This document shows positions 24,611-31,823 of a stretch of 35,637 bases of DNA, in pieces (the stretch's first letter is position 1; each line of letters opens with the position of its first letter). This DNA is from Gammaproteobacteria bacterium RIFCSPLOWO2_02_FULL_61_13 (lineage in GTDB: Bacteria; Pseudomonadota; Gammaproteobacteria; Eutrophobiales; Eutrophobiaceae). The notes below the pieces were generated by a model. That model saw only the letters and a list, made by a program, of their open reading frames with translations. It searched no databases and had not been told where the DNA came from. The DNA lies in NCBI GenBank assembly GCA_001801865.1, contig MGYT01000172.1, forward strand, positions 2,022 to 37,658. Reading direction: 5' to 3'. The position numbers and the translations under genes are program-made.

Positions 24611-25321
24611 TCACAGGGCAAGGTCGTTGATCTTCCAAAGTCCCAGGCACTTGTCGGCGTATGCGCCTTCACCCTCGGAGCAGCCTTCGTCCAAAATCTG
24701 CAGCGGGTTCGGGAACCGGAACGGCGCTGCCTGCAGGTTCAGCGGGCGCCAGTTCCCCGTAGCAATATCGGTGTTTCCGGTTCTGGCAGGAAAGGTCGTG
24801 GTCAGCAGGTACCTGCTGCCACTTGCGATCATGACTCTCAGGGCGCGGCGGATGTCTGTATAGGAAAAATGCACCAGGCAATCGCGGCAAAGGATCAAAT
24901 CCGCGCCGGGCAAGGGTCCCTGCATCAGGTCCAGATGCTGAAAGCGGATGTGGCCGCGCCCGAACAATTGACTGTTTCTGGCGATGAGTTCGCGCACGAT
25001 GTCCGCCCCGGTATATTCAATCCCGGTCAGGTCCACCTTGCGCATCCAGTGAAAATCCCCGCACGGAATGTCCAGCAGGGTGCCCGCGTTCAGCCCCCTG
25101 AGGACGCTTGCCAGCCCGGTGACCAACACGTCCGTTTGCGGATCGTCAGAACCCGGGCCGGAAGCGGAGTCCCGGCCACCCCAGTGTTTCTCTTTGTAGA
25201 TGGAGGTAAAAACTTCCTCGGGTGGCTTTCCGCGCCAGCGCAATTTCCCGCGCAGGCGCAGATAGGGAGCGGTGATCCAGCGCGGGAGTAGCCGCGCCAT
25301 CGAGTGTCTGAAGGCGAACAC
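24611..25321 (-). CDS. Class I SAM-dependent methyltransferase
   Basis: 236 residues from GTG 25321; an in-frame ATG at 25300 is an alternative, and neither has a clear ribosome site. The SAM loop is TLLDIPCGDFHWM near 81-93, followed by YTGADIVRELIARNSQLF, the acidic motif LILCRDCLVHF and LLTTTFPARTGNTDI. This fixed set (IYKEKHWGG, SGPGSDD, PCGDF, GNWRPLNL) marks a conserved family frequent in lipopolysaccharide and capsule loci, where it probably methylates a sugar. Divergent from the regulator at 25585 and upstream of the sulfotransferase. Confidence 0.85.
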   Translation of the reverse strand: MFAFRHSMARLLPRWITAPYLRLRGKLRWRGKPPEEVFTSIYKEKHWGGRDSASGPGSDDPQTDVLVTGLASVLRGLNAGTLLDIPCGDFHWMRKVDLTGIEYTGADIVRELIARNSQLFGRGHIRFQHLDLMQGPLPGADLILCRDCLVHFSYTDIRRALRVMIASGSRYLLTTTFPARTGNTDIATGNWRPLNLQAAPFRFPNPLQILDEGCSEGEGAYADKCLGLWKINDLAL

Positions 25322-25448
25322 GGTTGCGAATGCCCCGGAAAGGATGCAGGTCTGACCTTGAGCGACGGGACATTATAGTGAGAAGAGCAGATTGTTACGG
25401 CGCCATCAACCACGCCAACGGAACCTGACACCTGGCAACCTGCCACAG

Positions 25449-25478
25449 TTACAATGTGAACTCCGTAACGGTTAAAAT
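25449..25478 (+). promoter_or_regulatory. Possible sigma-70 promoter of the polysaccharide operon
   Basis: TTACAA (25449-25454), 18-base spacer, TAAAAT (25473-25478), in the most AT-rich part of the 263-base divergent gap 25322-25584. It would give a leader of about 100 bases before the regulator gene. Identified by eye; moderate matches to both hexamers. Confidence 0.35.
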
Positions 25479-25553
25479 ATTCAGTCTTATCAAGGAGTAA
25501 GCGTCACATTTGGTGGGCATTCCCGGGGCTTTATTTAATCTCTCGGGAGACGG

Positions 25554-25580
25554 ATAATGTTCTAGAAAGTAGAACGTTAT
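25554..25580. promoter_or_regulatory. Palindromic operator-like site just before the regulator gene
   Basis: ATAATGTTCTA-GAAAG-TAGAACGTTAT: 11-base arms with one mismatch and a 5-base spacer, ending 4 bases before the GTG start at 25585. Its size and symmetry suit a dimeric winged-helix protein, so autoregulation by the gene it precedes is likely. It could also act in the RNA by covering the ribosome site. Confidence 0.6.
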
Positions 25581-25584
25581 AGGT

Positions 25585-26166
25585 GTGCCCTTGAATACCG
25601 TCTTCGCCGGATTAATCACTTCCAAGATGCGCGTGCGCATCCTAATGCGCCTGTTCCAGAATCCCGGACAGCAAGCGTACCTGCGCGAACTCGCAAACGA
25701 GTTTGCCGCCTCCACCAGCCAGGTGCGGGAGGAATTGCAGCACCTTTCCGCCGCCGGCCTGCTGAGTGGTGAACGCAACGGGCGTCAGACCTTGTACCGC
25801 GCGAACGAAACCCATCCCCTGTTCCCCGAGTTGAATTCAATGGTCAGAAAAGCACTCGGCATGGACCGCATTCTGGACAGCATTCTTGAGCGGCTGGGGA
25901 ACCTGGAGCTGGCCTTTGTATTGGATGACTACGCCATGGGGCGCGACAGTGGCCTGATCGATCTGGTCCTCGTCGGCGCGATCGATCAGGAGAATCTCTC
26001 GGATCTCGTGCGCAAGACCGAGGGCTACATCGGCAGGAAGATCCGCGTGCTGTCATTGACGCGCCCGGAATTTACGCGCTTGCGTCCCGAACTGGTGCGA
26101 CGTCCCAGGATTCTGCTGTGGGGCACGGATGAGGAATTGAATTCGACTGCGCGGGTGGTGGCATGA
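25585..26166 (+). CDS. Winged-helix regulator with a degenerate MNT-type nucleotidyltransferase domain
   Basis: 193 residues. N-terminal ArsR-like winged helix (about 5-75): SKMRVRILMRLFQNPGQQAY, LRELANEFAASTSQVREELQ, then the wing GLLSGERNGRQTLYRANE. The C-terminal part (about 95-185) resembles a minimal nucleotidyltransferase, but the catalytic GS...D-x-D is eroded: the GS is LDD and the acidic motif reads DSGLIDLVLVG with only one of the two metal aspartates. I infer a non-catalytic ligand or partner domain. It opens a rightward run of polysaccharide genes and overlaps the next (ATGA). GTG 25585 has a poor ribosome site; ATG 25627 is possible but would cut into the first helix. Confidence 0.78.
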   Translation: MPLNTVFAGLITSKMRVRILMRLFQNPGQQAYLRELANEFAASTSQVREELQHLSAAGLLSGERNGRQTLYRANETHPLFPELNSMVRKALGMDRILDSILERLGNLELAFVLDDYAMGRDSGLIDLVLVGAIDQENLSDLVRKTEGYIGRKIRVLSLTRPEFTRLRPELVRRPRILLWGTDEELNSTARVVA

Positions 26167-27161
26167 CTGCGCCGGCCGCAGCCGCTTTGACCGGGTTCAT
26201 GGATGCATTTGGCCTGACCGCGGAACAGCGCAGCCGGATCACGGTGCAACGGGAGTGGCAATCGCCGGCCCTGCCCATTTCCCTTTCCCTGCTGCTGCCG
26301 ACGCGCCTGCGCCCGGACCTGTTGCGCAGGTTCCTGGACAGCGCGGCGGAAATGGCGCGTAACCCGGAGCAAATCGAGGTGGTCCTGTATATAGATGACG
26401 ATGATCCAGGCACGACTGGCATTGGCAGCCCACGGCTCAACCTGACGCGCTTGCGCGGACCGCGCATGCCCATGAGCCAGCTGAACAGCGCCTGCGCCGA
26501 GTGCAGCAGCGGGCAGCTGTTGATGTTGACCAATGACGACGTAATCGTGGAGACGCGGGATTGGGACCAGGCGATCAAAGATCTGCGCGCGCAGCATGCG
26601 GACGAAATCTTCCTCGCCTGGCCCAGGGATGGCGTCATGGACGCACGGCTGGCGACGTTTCCGATCCTGTCGCGCCGCGCCTGCAGCCTGCTATGCGAGC
26701 CGTTTGGCAGCGGCTACCGGCGTCTTTTTATTGATGCGCACGTCATGGACATATTTATCCGCTTGCGCGCAATGGGGCAAAACCGGATGCACTTTCTCGG
26801 GGATGTCGTGTTTCGTCATTGTCACGCGTCGCCACCGGCTGGACGAAGAACGGATCTCACCGACGATCTGGAGTTTCTCCGGCAGCGGGGATTGCGCCAA
26901 TGGCAGGCCGCCACATTAAATGCCGCGGTCCGTGGCCAGGATCGGCCGGCAAATTGCCCGCTGCCGCAGGAAATCCAGGAGCCGGAGAGTTTGTGGCTGG
27001 CATTGCGGCTTTTTTCAAGCACCCTGCTGCTGGATCGCGGTTTGCCGTGGTGGAGCCGGTTGAACTGGTGGCTCCGGTTCTGCGGGCATTACTTCGTGAC
27101 CCGGGGCGCGGTGGCGGCATGGCTGGCTCGATGCACCGGACCCGCCGGGGCCGAAGGCTGA
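26163..27161 (+). CDS. GT-A fold glycosyltransferase-like protein
   Basis: 332 residues. SLSLLLPTRLRPDLLRRFLD, then EVVLYIDDDDPGT and LMLTNDDVIVET, are the nucleotide-binding strand and acidic motifs of a GT2-like domain; a later FHC-type patch (VVFRHCHASP) is followed by a hydrophobic C-terminus (LWLALRLFSSTLLLDRG). It has the look of a glycosyltransferase but is divergent, and the substrate cannot be read. Couples to the regulator by ATGA overlap and to the radical SAM gene by a one-base gap, so the three are expressed together. Confidence 0.65.
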   Translation: MTAPAAAALTGFMDAFGLTAEQRSRITVQREWQSPALPISLSLLLPTRLRPDLLRRFLDSAAEMARNPEQIEVVLYIDDDDPGTTGIGSPRLNLTRLRGPRMPMSQLNSACAECSSGQLLMLTNDDVIVETRDWDQAIKDLRAQHADEIFLAWPRDGVMDARLATFPILSRRACSLLCEPFGSGYRRLFIDAHVMDIFIRLRAMGQNRMHFLGDVVFRHCHASPPAGRRTDLTDDLEFLRQRGLRQWQAATLNAAVRGQDRPANCPLPQEIQEPESLWLALRLFSSTLLLDRGLPWWSRLNWWLRFCGHYFVTRGAVAAWLARCTGPAGAEG

Positions 27162-27162
27162 C

Positions 27163-28668
27163 ATGCGCACCATTGATCAGACATCCGCAAGCCGGCAAAA
27201 GGTGGACGTGCTGTTCATCAACCCCGGCAGCCTGCAGGCGGTGTATCAAAATCTGGCCGGGGAGTTCTCGGCAGTCGAGCCGCCGAGCCTGGCGGCGCTG
27301 TTCGCTGACTACCTGCGGCGCAAGGACCTGTCTGTCGATCTGATTGATGTGCCCGCGTACGGCCTTGATCCCGCGCAGGCGGCGCAACTGGCGCTGGCGA
27401 AATTCGATCCGACGCTCATCGTGCTGGTGGTCTACGGGTACCAGCCGTCCGCGTCCACCCAGACCATGCCCGCCGCCGGGGCCACCTGCCGCGAATTGAA
27501 GGCGCGCCGTCCCGACGTCCCCATCCTGATGACCGGCACGCACCCCGCGGCATTGCCGCGCCGGACACTGGAGGAAGAGGCCGTGGATTTTGTCTGCGGC
27601 GGCGAGGGCCCGGATACGATACTGGGCGTTGCGCGCGAAATGCGCAGCGGCAAGCAACGCTGGGACACCGTGCCGAACCTCTGGTATCGGGATGGCGACA
27701 GCGTGCGCAATACCGCACCGGCGCCGTTGCTTGAGGCCCTCGATGCCGAGATGCCATCGCCGGCGTGGGATTTGTTGCCCATGGATCGCTATCGCGCGCA
27801 CAACTGGCACTGTTTTGAAAACATTGAAGCGCGACAACCCTACGCCTCCATTCATACCACGCTCGGTTGCCCCTACCGTTGCACTTTCTGCTGCATCAAC
27901 GCGCCGTTCGGCAAGCCGTCCTACCGCATGTGGTCGCCGGATACGGTGGTCGCGCAGATTGATGAACTGGTCGGCAGCCATGGCGTGCGCAACATCAAGA
28001 TTGTCGACGAGATGTTCGTGCTCAACCGCCAGCACGTGCTCGGGATCTGCGAGCGGCTGATTGAACGCAACTACGGCCTCAATATCTGGGCCTATGCGCG
28101 CGTGGACACGGTCAAGGATGAATACCTGGAAAAGCTGGCGCGTGCCGGATTCCGGTGGCTGGCGCTCGGGATCGAATCCGCCAGCAAGCATGTACGCGAT
28201 GGCGTGGAGAAGGGCCGCTTCGGCAGCGCCGAGATCATCGATGTGGTGCACCGCATCCAGGGCGCCGGCATCAACGTCATCGGCAATTACATCTTCGGCC
28301 TGCCCGACGACACGTTTGAGACCATGGAGGAGACCCTGGCGCTGGCGCTGCACGCCAATTGCGAGTTCGCCAACTTCTACTCCGCCATGGCGTACCCGGG
28401 CTCGGCGCTCTATCGTCTGGCGCTGGAGAAGGGCTGGGCGCTGCCGGAGACCTGGCTCGGGTATTCCCAGCACAGTTATGAAACCCTGCCGCTGCGCACG
28501 GAAAAACTCCCTGCCGCGGAAGTGCTCCGCTTCCGGGACCAGGCATTCCATCGTTATTTCAGCGACTCCGGATACCTGGGGTCGGTCCGGGAAAAGTTCG
28601 GCGCACCGGTGGTGGCCCACCTGCAGCGCATGACGCAGATCAGACTAGAGCGCCGGATCTGCCAATGA
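27163..28668 (+). CDS. B12-binding domain radical SAM protein
   Basis: 501 residues. N-terminal cobalamin-binding Rossmann domain (about 12-165: VDVLFINPGSLQAVYQN, then PPSLAALFADYLRRKDLSVD and ILMTGTHPAALP), then a radical SAM barrel with the 4Fe-4S cysteines Cys236, Cys240 and Cys243 in TTLGCPYRCTFCC, followed by GIESAS and GNYIFGLPDDT. The DxHxxG lower-ligand motif is absent, as in many class B members. Such enzymes methylate unreactive carbons or carry out rearrangements. In this locus a sugar or lipid C-methylation is possible, but the reaction is unknown. Confidence 0.9.
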   Translation: MRTIDQTSASRQKVDVLFINPGSLQAVYQNLAGEFSAVEPPSLAALFADYLRRKDLSVDLIDVPAYGLDPAQAAQLALAKFDPTLIVLVVYGYQPSASTQTMPAAGATCRELKARRPDVPILMTGTHPAALPRRTLEEEAVDFVCGGEGPDTILGVAREMRSGKQRWDTVPNLWYRDGDSVRNTAPAPLLEALDAEMPSPAWDLLPMDRYRAHNWHCFENIEARQPYASIHTTLGCPYRCTFCCINAPFGKPSYRMWSPDTVVAQIDELVGSHGVRNIKIVDEMFVLNRQHVLGICERLIERNYGLNIWAYARVDTVKDEYLEKLARAGFRWLALGIESASKHVRDGVEKGRFGSAEIIDVVHRIQGAGINVIGNYIFGLPDDTFETMEETLALALHANCEFANFYSAMAYPGSALYRLALEKGWALPETWLGYSQHSYETLPLRTEKLPAAEVLRFRDQAFHRYFSDSGYLGSVREKFGAPVVAHLQRMTQIRLERRICQ

Positions 28669-28687
28669 ACTTGCTTCGAGTTTTCCG

Positions 28688-28700
28688 CCGGAATTTCCGG
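28688..28700. repeat. Palindrome at the ribosome site of the GHMP kinase gene
   Basis: CCGGAA-T-TTCCGG abuts the Shine-Dalgarno GGGAGG (28699-28704). It could form a small hairpin or be a protein site in the only gap (37 bases) in this part of the operon. Could be chance. Confidence 0.25.
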
Positions 28701-28705
28701 GAGGC

Positions 28706-29716
28706 ATGGCCGTGATTATCAGCCGCACGCCATTTCGTGTTTCATTCTTCGGCGGTGGCACCGATTACCCGACCTGGTACCGGGAAAACGGCGGCCAGGT
28801 CCTGTCCACGAGCATAGACAAGTATTGCTATATCAGCGTGCGCCACCTGCCCCCGTTTTTCGAGCATCGCTACCGGGTGGTGTATTCGAAAATCGAGAAT
28901 GTGGGTCACTACGACGAGATCCAGCACCCGGCAGTGCGCGCCGTCCTCGGCCACCTGGGCTGCGAACAGGGACTCGAGATTCACCATGATGGCGACCTGC
29001 CCGCGCGGGCCGGGTTGGGATCGAGTTCCTCCTTCACCGTTGGGCTGCTGGCCGCCATCCATGCGTTGCGCGGCGAGTACCGCTCCGCGCAGCAGCTGGG
29101 CGCCGAGGCCATTCACGTCGAGCAGGAGTTGATCCGGGAAAGTGTCGGCTCCCAGGACCAGATCGCCGTCGCCTACGGCGGCTTCAATCACATCCGTTTC
29201 CTGCCGGACGGCGACATCAAGGTGCAGCCGATCATCCTGCCGCTGGCGCGCGTGGCGGAACTGCAGGATCACCTGCTGCTGTTCTTTACCGGTCTGTCGC
29301 GCGAGGCCTCCACCATTGCCAGGAGCAAGATTGAAAATCTGCCCCGGCGCCGATCGCAACTTGCGGCAATGAACGGGCATGTGGATGCGGCCATCCGTCT
29401 GCTTGGCGATGGGCAGGCGGACCTGGCGCAATTCGGCGAACTGTTGCACGAAACCTGGATGCACAAGCGCGAACTGTCTGACCAAGTCAGCAACGGGGAC
29501 ATTGATGCCATGTATGAATCCGCGCGCCGTGCCGGGGCCAGGGGTGGCAAGCTGCTGGGCGCCGGCGGGGGCGGATTCCTGCTGCTGTTCGCCCCGCCGG
29601 AGCGCCACGCGGCGGTGCGCGCGGCGCTGTCTGCATTGACTCACGTGCCGTTTGCGTTTGAGCACGAAGGCGCGCGCATCGTCCTGTACCAGCCAGATCG
29701 GAAGGCCGGCCACTAA
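28706..29716 (+). CDS. GHMP sugar kinase, HddA-like (heptose 7-phosphate 1-kinase type)
   Basis: 336 residues. N-terminal SRTPFRVSFFGGGTDYPTWY is the substrate strand typical of D-glycero-alpha-D-manno-heptose-7-phosphate kinase and fucokinase-type GHMP enzymes. The ATP loop is ARAGLGSSSSFT at 101-112 and the third motif GGKLLGAGGGGFLLLF is near the C-terminus. ATG 28706 follows a good GGGAGG. With the HddC-like nucleotidyltransferase four genes on, it would make GDP-heptose or another C1-phosphorylated sugar. GmhA and GmhB partners are not in the window. Confidence 0.85.
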   Translation: MAVIISRTPFRVSFFGGGTDYPTWYRENGGQVLSTSIDKYCYISVRHLPPFFEHRYRVVYSKIENVGHYDEIQHPAVRAVLGHLGCEQGLEIHHDGDLPARAGLGSSSSFTVGLLAAIHALRGEYRSAQQLGAEAIHVEQELIRESVGSQDQIAVAYGGFNHIRFLPDGDIKVQPIILPLARVAELQDHLLLFFTGLSREASTIARSKIENLPRRRSQLAAMNGHVDAAIRLLGDGQADLAQFGELLHETWMHKRELSDQVSNGDIDAMYESARRAGARGGKLLGAGGGGFLLLFAPPERHAAVRAALSALTHVPFAFEHEGARIVLYQPDRKAGH

Positions 29717-29726
29717 GGCAAAACCC

Positions 29727-30758
29727 ATGAGCGCACCGGTTCGATATTCCTATGCCGGCACCGGTTACTCGCCCGGGGACCTGTCCGGGTACGCACCGGA
29801 GTTTCTGCTCCGCCTGTACCGGGAGATGCTGCGCATCCGGCGTATTGAGGAGCGCATCGAGGCGCGCTACCACGAGGACCAGATGAAATCGCCGATCCAC
29901 CTGGTGATTGGCCAGGAGGCGATCTCGGTGGGCGCGTGCAGCGCGCTCGCCCGCGAGGATGCCATCTACCTGAGTCACCGCACCCACGGCAATTACCTCG
30001 CCAAGGGCGGCGACCTCAAGGCCATGATGTCGGAGTTGTACTGCCGCAAAAATGGTTGCGCCGGTTCCGTGGGCGGGTCCATGCACCTGTTCGACGTGGA
30101 CGCCGGAGTCGCCGGTTCGTCCGCCATTGTCGCGGGGAGCGTGCCGATTGCGGTCGGGCATGCGCTGGCTGCGCAGCAGCGCGGGACCGGCCAGGTTGTC
30201 GGTGTGTTCTTCGGTGATGCGGGCGTGGAGGAGGGCGTGTTCTGGGAGAGCCTGAATTTTGCCGTGTTGCACCAGCTGCCGGTGCTGTTTTTCTGCGAAA
30301 ACAATTTCTATTCCGTGTGCTCGCCGCTCACGGTGCGCCAGCCCGAAGGCGTGGAAATCCATCGCAAGGCGACCGCGTTTGGCGCCAACACCATGCTGGT
30401 GGATGGCACCAATGTCCTGCGCGTGCATGGCGCGGTGCGCAGCGCGGTCGCCGCGGCGCGTGCGGGGCGCGGGCCGCAATTTCTTGAATTGCAGGCCTAT
30501 CGCTGGCGCGGCCATGGCGGCGCCGGTGACGACAGCAAATCCGGCTACCGTTCCACGGACGAGGCCGCGCAGTGGCGCCAGTATTGCCCGGTGGCCGGAT
30601 TCGGGGATCTGCTGCGCGCACAGGGCCTGCTGGATCCGGACCTGCATGAAAATATGGAATCCGGGATCGCCGCGGAAATAGACGCCGCGTTTGAACATGC
30701 GATCAACAGTCCGGATCCGGATCCGGAAGAAATCACCCGTTTTGTCTACAGCCCATGA
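29727..30758 (+). CDS. Thiamine-diphosphate E1 alpha-like subunit in a sugar locus
   Basis: 343 residues, homologous to the alpha subunit of 2-oxoacid dehydrogenases. Has HRTHGNYLAKGG, the GGSMHLFD segment and the ThDP fold from Gly163-Asp164-Ala165 (GDAGVEEG) to Asn192-Asn193 (CENNFYS). The usual GDG is GDA here. ATG 29727 skips an overlap with the GHMP kinase. No E2 or E3 gene is present and all neighbours act on nucleotide sugars. I infer that the pair decarboxylates a 2-oxoacid and passes a two-carbon unit to a keto sugar, as proposed for AviB1/AviB2 in avilamycin synthesis, rather than feeding a dehydrogenase complex. Confidence 0.87.
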   Translation: MSAPVRYSYAGTGYSPGDLSGYAPEFLLRLYREMLRIRRIEERIEARYHEDQMKSPIHLVIGQEAISVGACSALAREDAIYLSHRTHGNYLAKGGDLKAMMSELYCRKNGCAGSVGGSMHLFDVDAGVAGSSAIVAGSVPIAVGHALAAQQRGTGQVVGVFFGDAGVEEGVFWESLNFAVLHQLPVLFFCENNFYSVCSPLTVRQPEGVEIHRKATAFGANTMLVDGTNVLRVHGAVRSAVAAARAGRGPQFLELQAYRWRGHGGAGDDSKSGYRSTDEAAQWRQYCPVAGFGDLLRAQGLLDPDLHENMESGIAAEIDAAFEHAINSPDPDPEEITRFVYSP

Positions 30759-30776
30759 ACAGAAGGATCACGCGCC

Positions 30777-31814
30777 ATGCCGTGGAGTGAGGCCTTCTTG
30801 CGCAGCCAGGCCGCGCCCGCCGCGCCCACTGCGGCCGGGGAGCGCGTGATCTCGTATACGCACGCATTGGCGGAGGCACTGGCGCTGGCGCTGGAGATTG
30901 ATCCCAGGGTGTTCGTCCTCGGGCAGGGCGTGAACGACCCGGTCGGCATGTTCGGCCTGACCACGGGCCTGGCCGCGCGCTTTGGCGCGCGCCGCGTCTT
31001 CGACACGCCGCTGTCGGAGGATGCGATGACCGGGATTTGCACCGGCGCCGCGATGCAGGGACAACGTCCGGTGTTGCTGCATAACCGGCCGGATTTCCTG
31101 TTGCTGACATTCAGTCAACTGGTCAATCACGCGGCCAAGGTCCATTACATGGACCGCGGCCGGCACCGTGTGCCCATGGTGGTGTGGGCGGCCATCGGCC
31201 GCGGCTGGGGTTCCGGGCCCCAGCATTCCCAGGCCATTCACGGGCTGTTGCTGTCGGTGCCGGGACTGAAACTGGTGCTGCCAGGCACGCCCCATGACGC
31301 CAAGGGATTGATGCTTGCCGCCATCGCCGACAACAATCCCGTGGTGATCCTGGAACACCGCTGGCTGATGAAGGCCAGCGCTGCGGTGCCGGAGGGGATC
31401 TATCGCGTGCCCATCGGCAAGGGTGTGTACCGGCGCCGCGGCAGCGACCTGAGCATTGTCGGCACGTCACATACGTTGCACCTGGCGCTGCGCGCACTGG
31501 ACTCGGCGGCCTGCGCCGGCATCAGCGCCGACGTGATCGATCTGCGCACGGTGAAGCCGCTGGACGAGGACATCATCCTGGAATCCGTGGCGCGCACCGG
31601 CCGCCTGCTGGTCGTCGATCCGGGCTGGTCCCTGGGCGGCGTGTGCGCGGAGGTGGGTTGCCTGGTGGCGGAAAGGGGTTTTGATCTGTTGCGCGCCCCA
31701 ATCCGCCGCGTCGGTTTGCCCGATGCCCCCGCCCCAGCCGGCTTTGCATTGGAACAGGCCTATTATCCGAATGAAGTCACGCTCGCCGCGGCCATCCGCG
31801 GGCTGTGCGGCTGA
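30777..31814 (+). CDS. Thiamine-diphosphate E1 beta-like subunit in a sugar locus
   Basis: 345 residues, partner of the E1 alpha-like gene, starting 18 bases after it behind an AAGGA ribosome site. The E1 beta landmarks are present: TPLSEDAMTGICTGA with the cofactor glutamate, NHAAKVHYM, GPQHSQAIHG, PGLKLVLPGTPHDAKGL, NPVVILEHRWLMK, then the transketolase C-domain (VIDLRTVKPLDEDIILESV). An odd extra N-terminal stretch of about 20 residues (SEAFLRSQAAPAAPTAAG) precedes the fold. The function must be read with the alpha subunit. Confidence 0.87.
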   Translation: MPWSEAFLRSQAAPAAPTAAGERVISYTHALAEALALALEIDPRVFVLGQGVNDPVGMFGLTTGLAARFGARRVFDTPLSEDAMTGICTGAAMQGQRPVLLHNRPDFLLLTFSQLVNHAAKVHYMDRGRHRVPMVVWAAIGRGWGSGPQHSQAIHGLLLSVPGLKLVLPGTPHDAKGLMLAAIADNNPVVILEHRWLMKASAAVPEGIYRVPIGKGVYRRRGSDLSIVGTSHTLHLALRALDSAACAGISADVIDLRTVKPLDEDIILESVARTGRLLVVDPGWSLGGVCAEVGCLVAERGFDLLRAPIRRVGLPDAPAPAGFALEQAYYPNEVTLAAAIRGLCG

Positions 31815-31823
31815 GGCAACGTG

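Larger units (their letters stand above)
25322..25584. other. AT-richer divergent control region between methyltransferase and polysaccharide operon
   Basis: 263 bases without a convincing gene, richer in A+T than the flanking coding DNA. It holds the possible sigma-70 promoter, an AAGGAG at 25492-25497 that leads only to a 14-codon frame (GTG 25513 to TAA), a small TCTCGGGAGA palindrome near 25541-25550, and the operator-like palindrome at 25554-25580. Confidence 0.55.

Noticed and set aside
25513-25557. Fourteen-codon leader peptide (GTG 25513) behind AAGGAG
   Set aside because: The ribosome site is about 15 bases from the start, too far for good initiation, and the peptide has no regulatory codon pattern.
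29727-31814. Pyruvate or acetoin dehydrogenase complex
   Set aside because: No E2 or E3 gene is near, and the pair sits inside a nucleotide-sugar operon, so a complex-bound dehydrogenase role is less likely. Not excluded.
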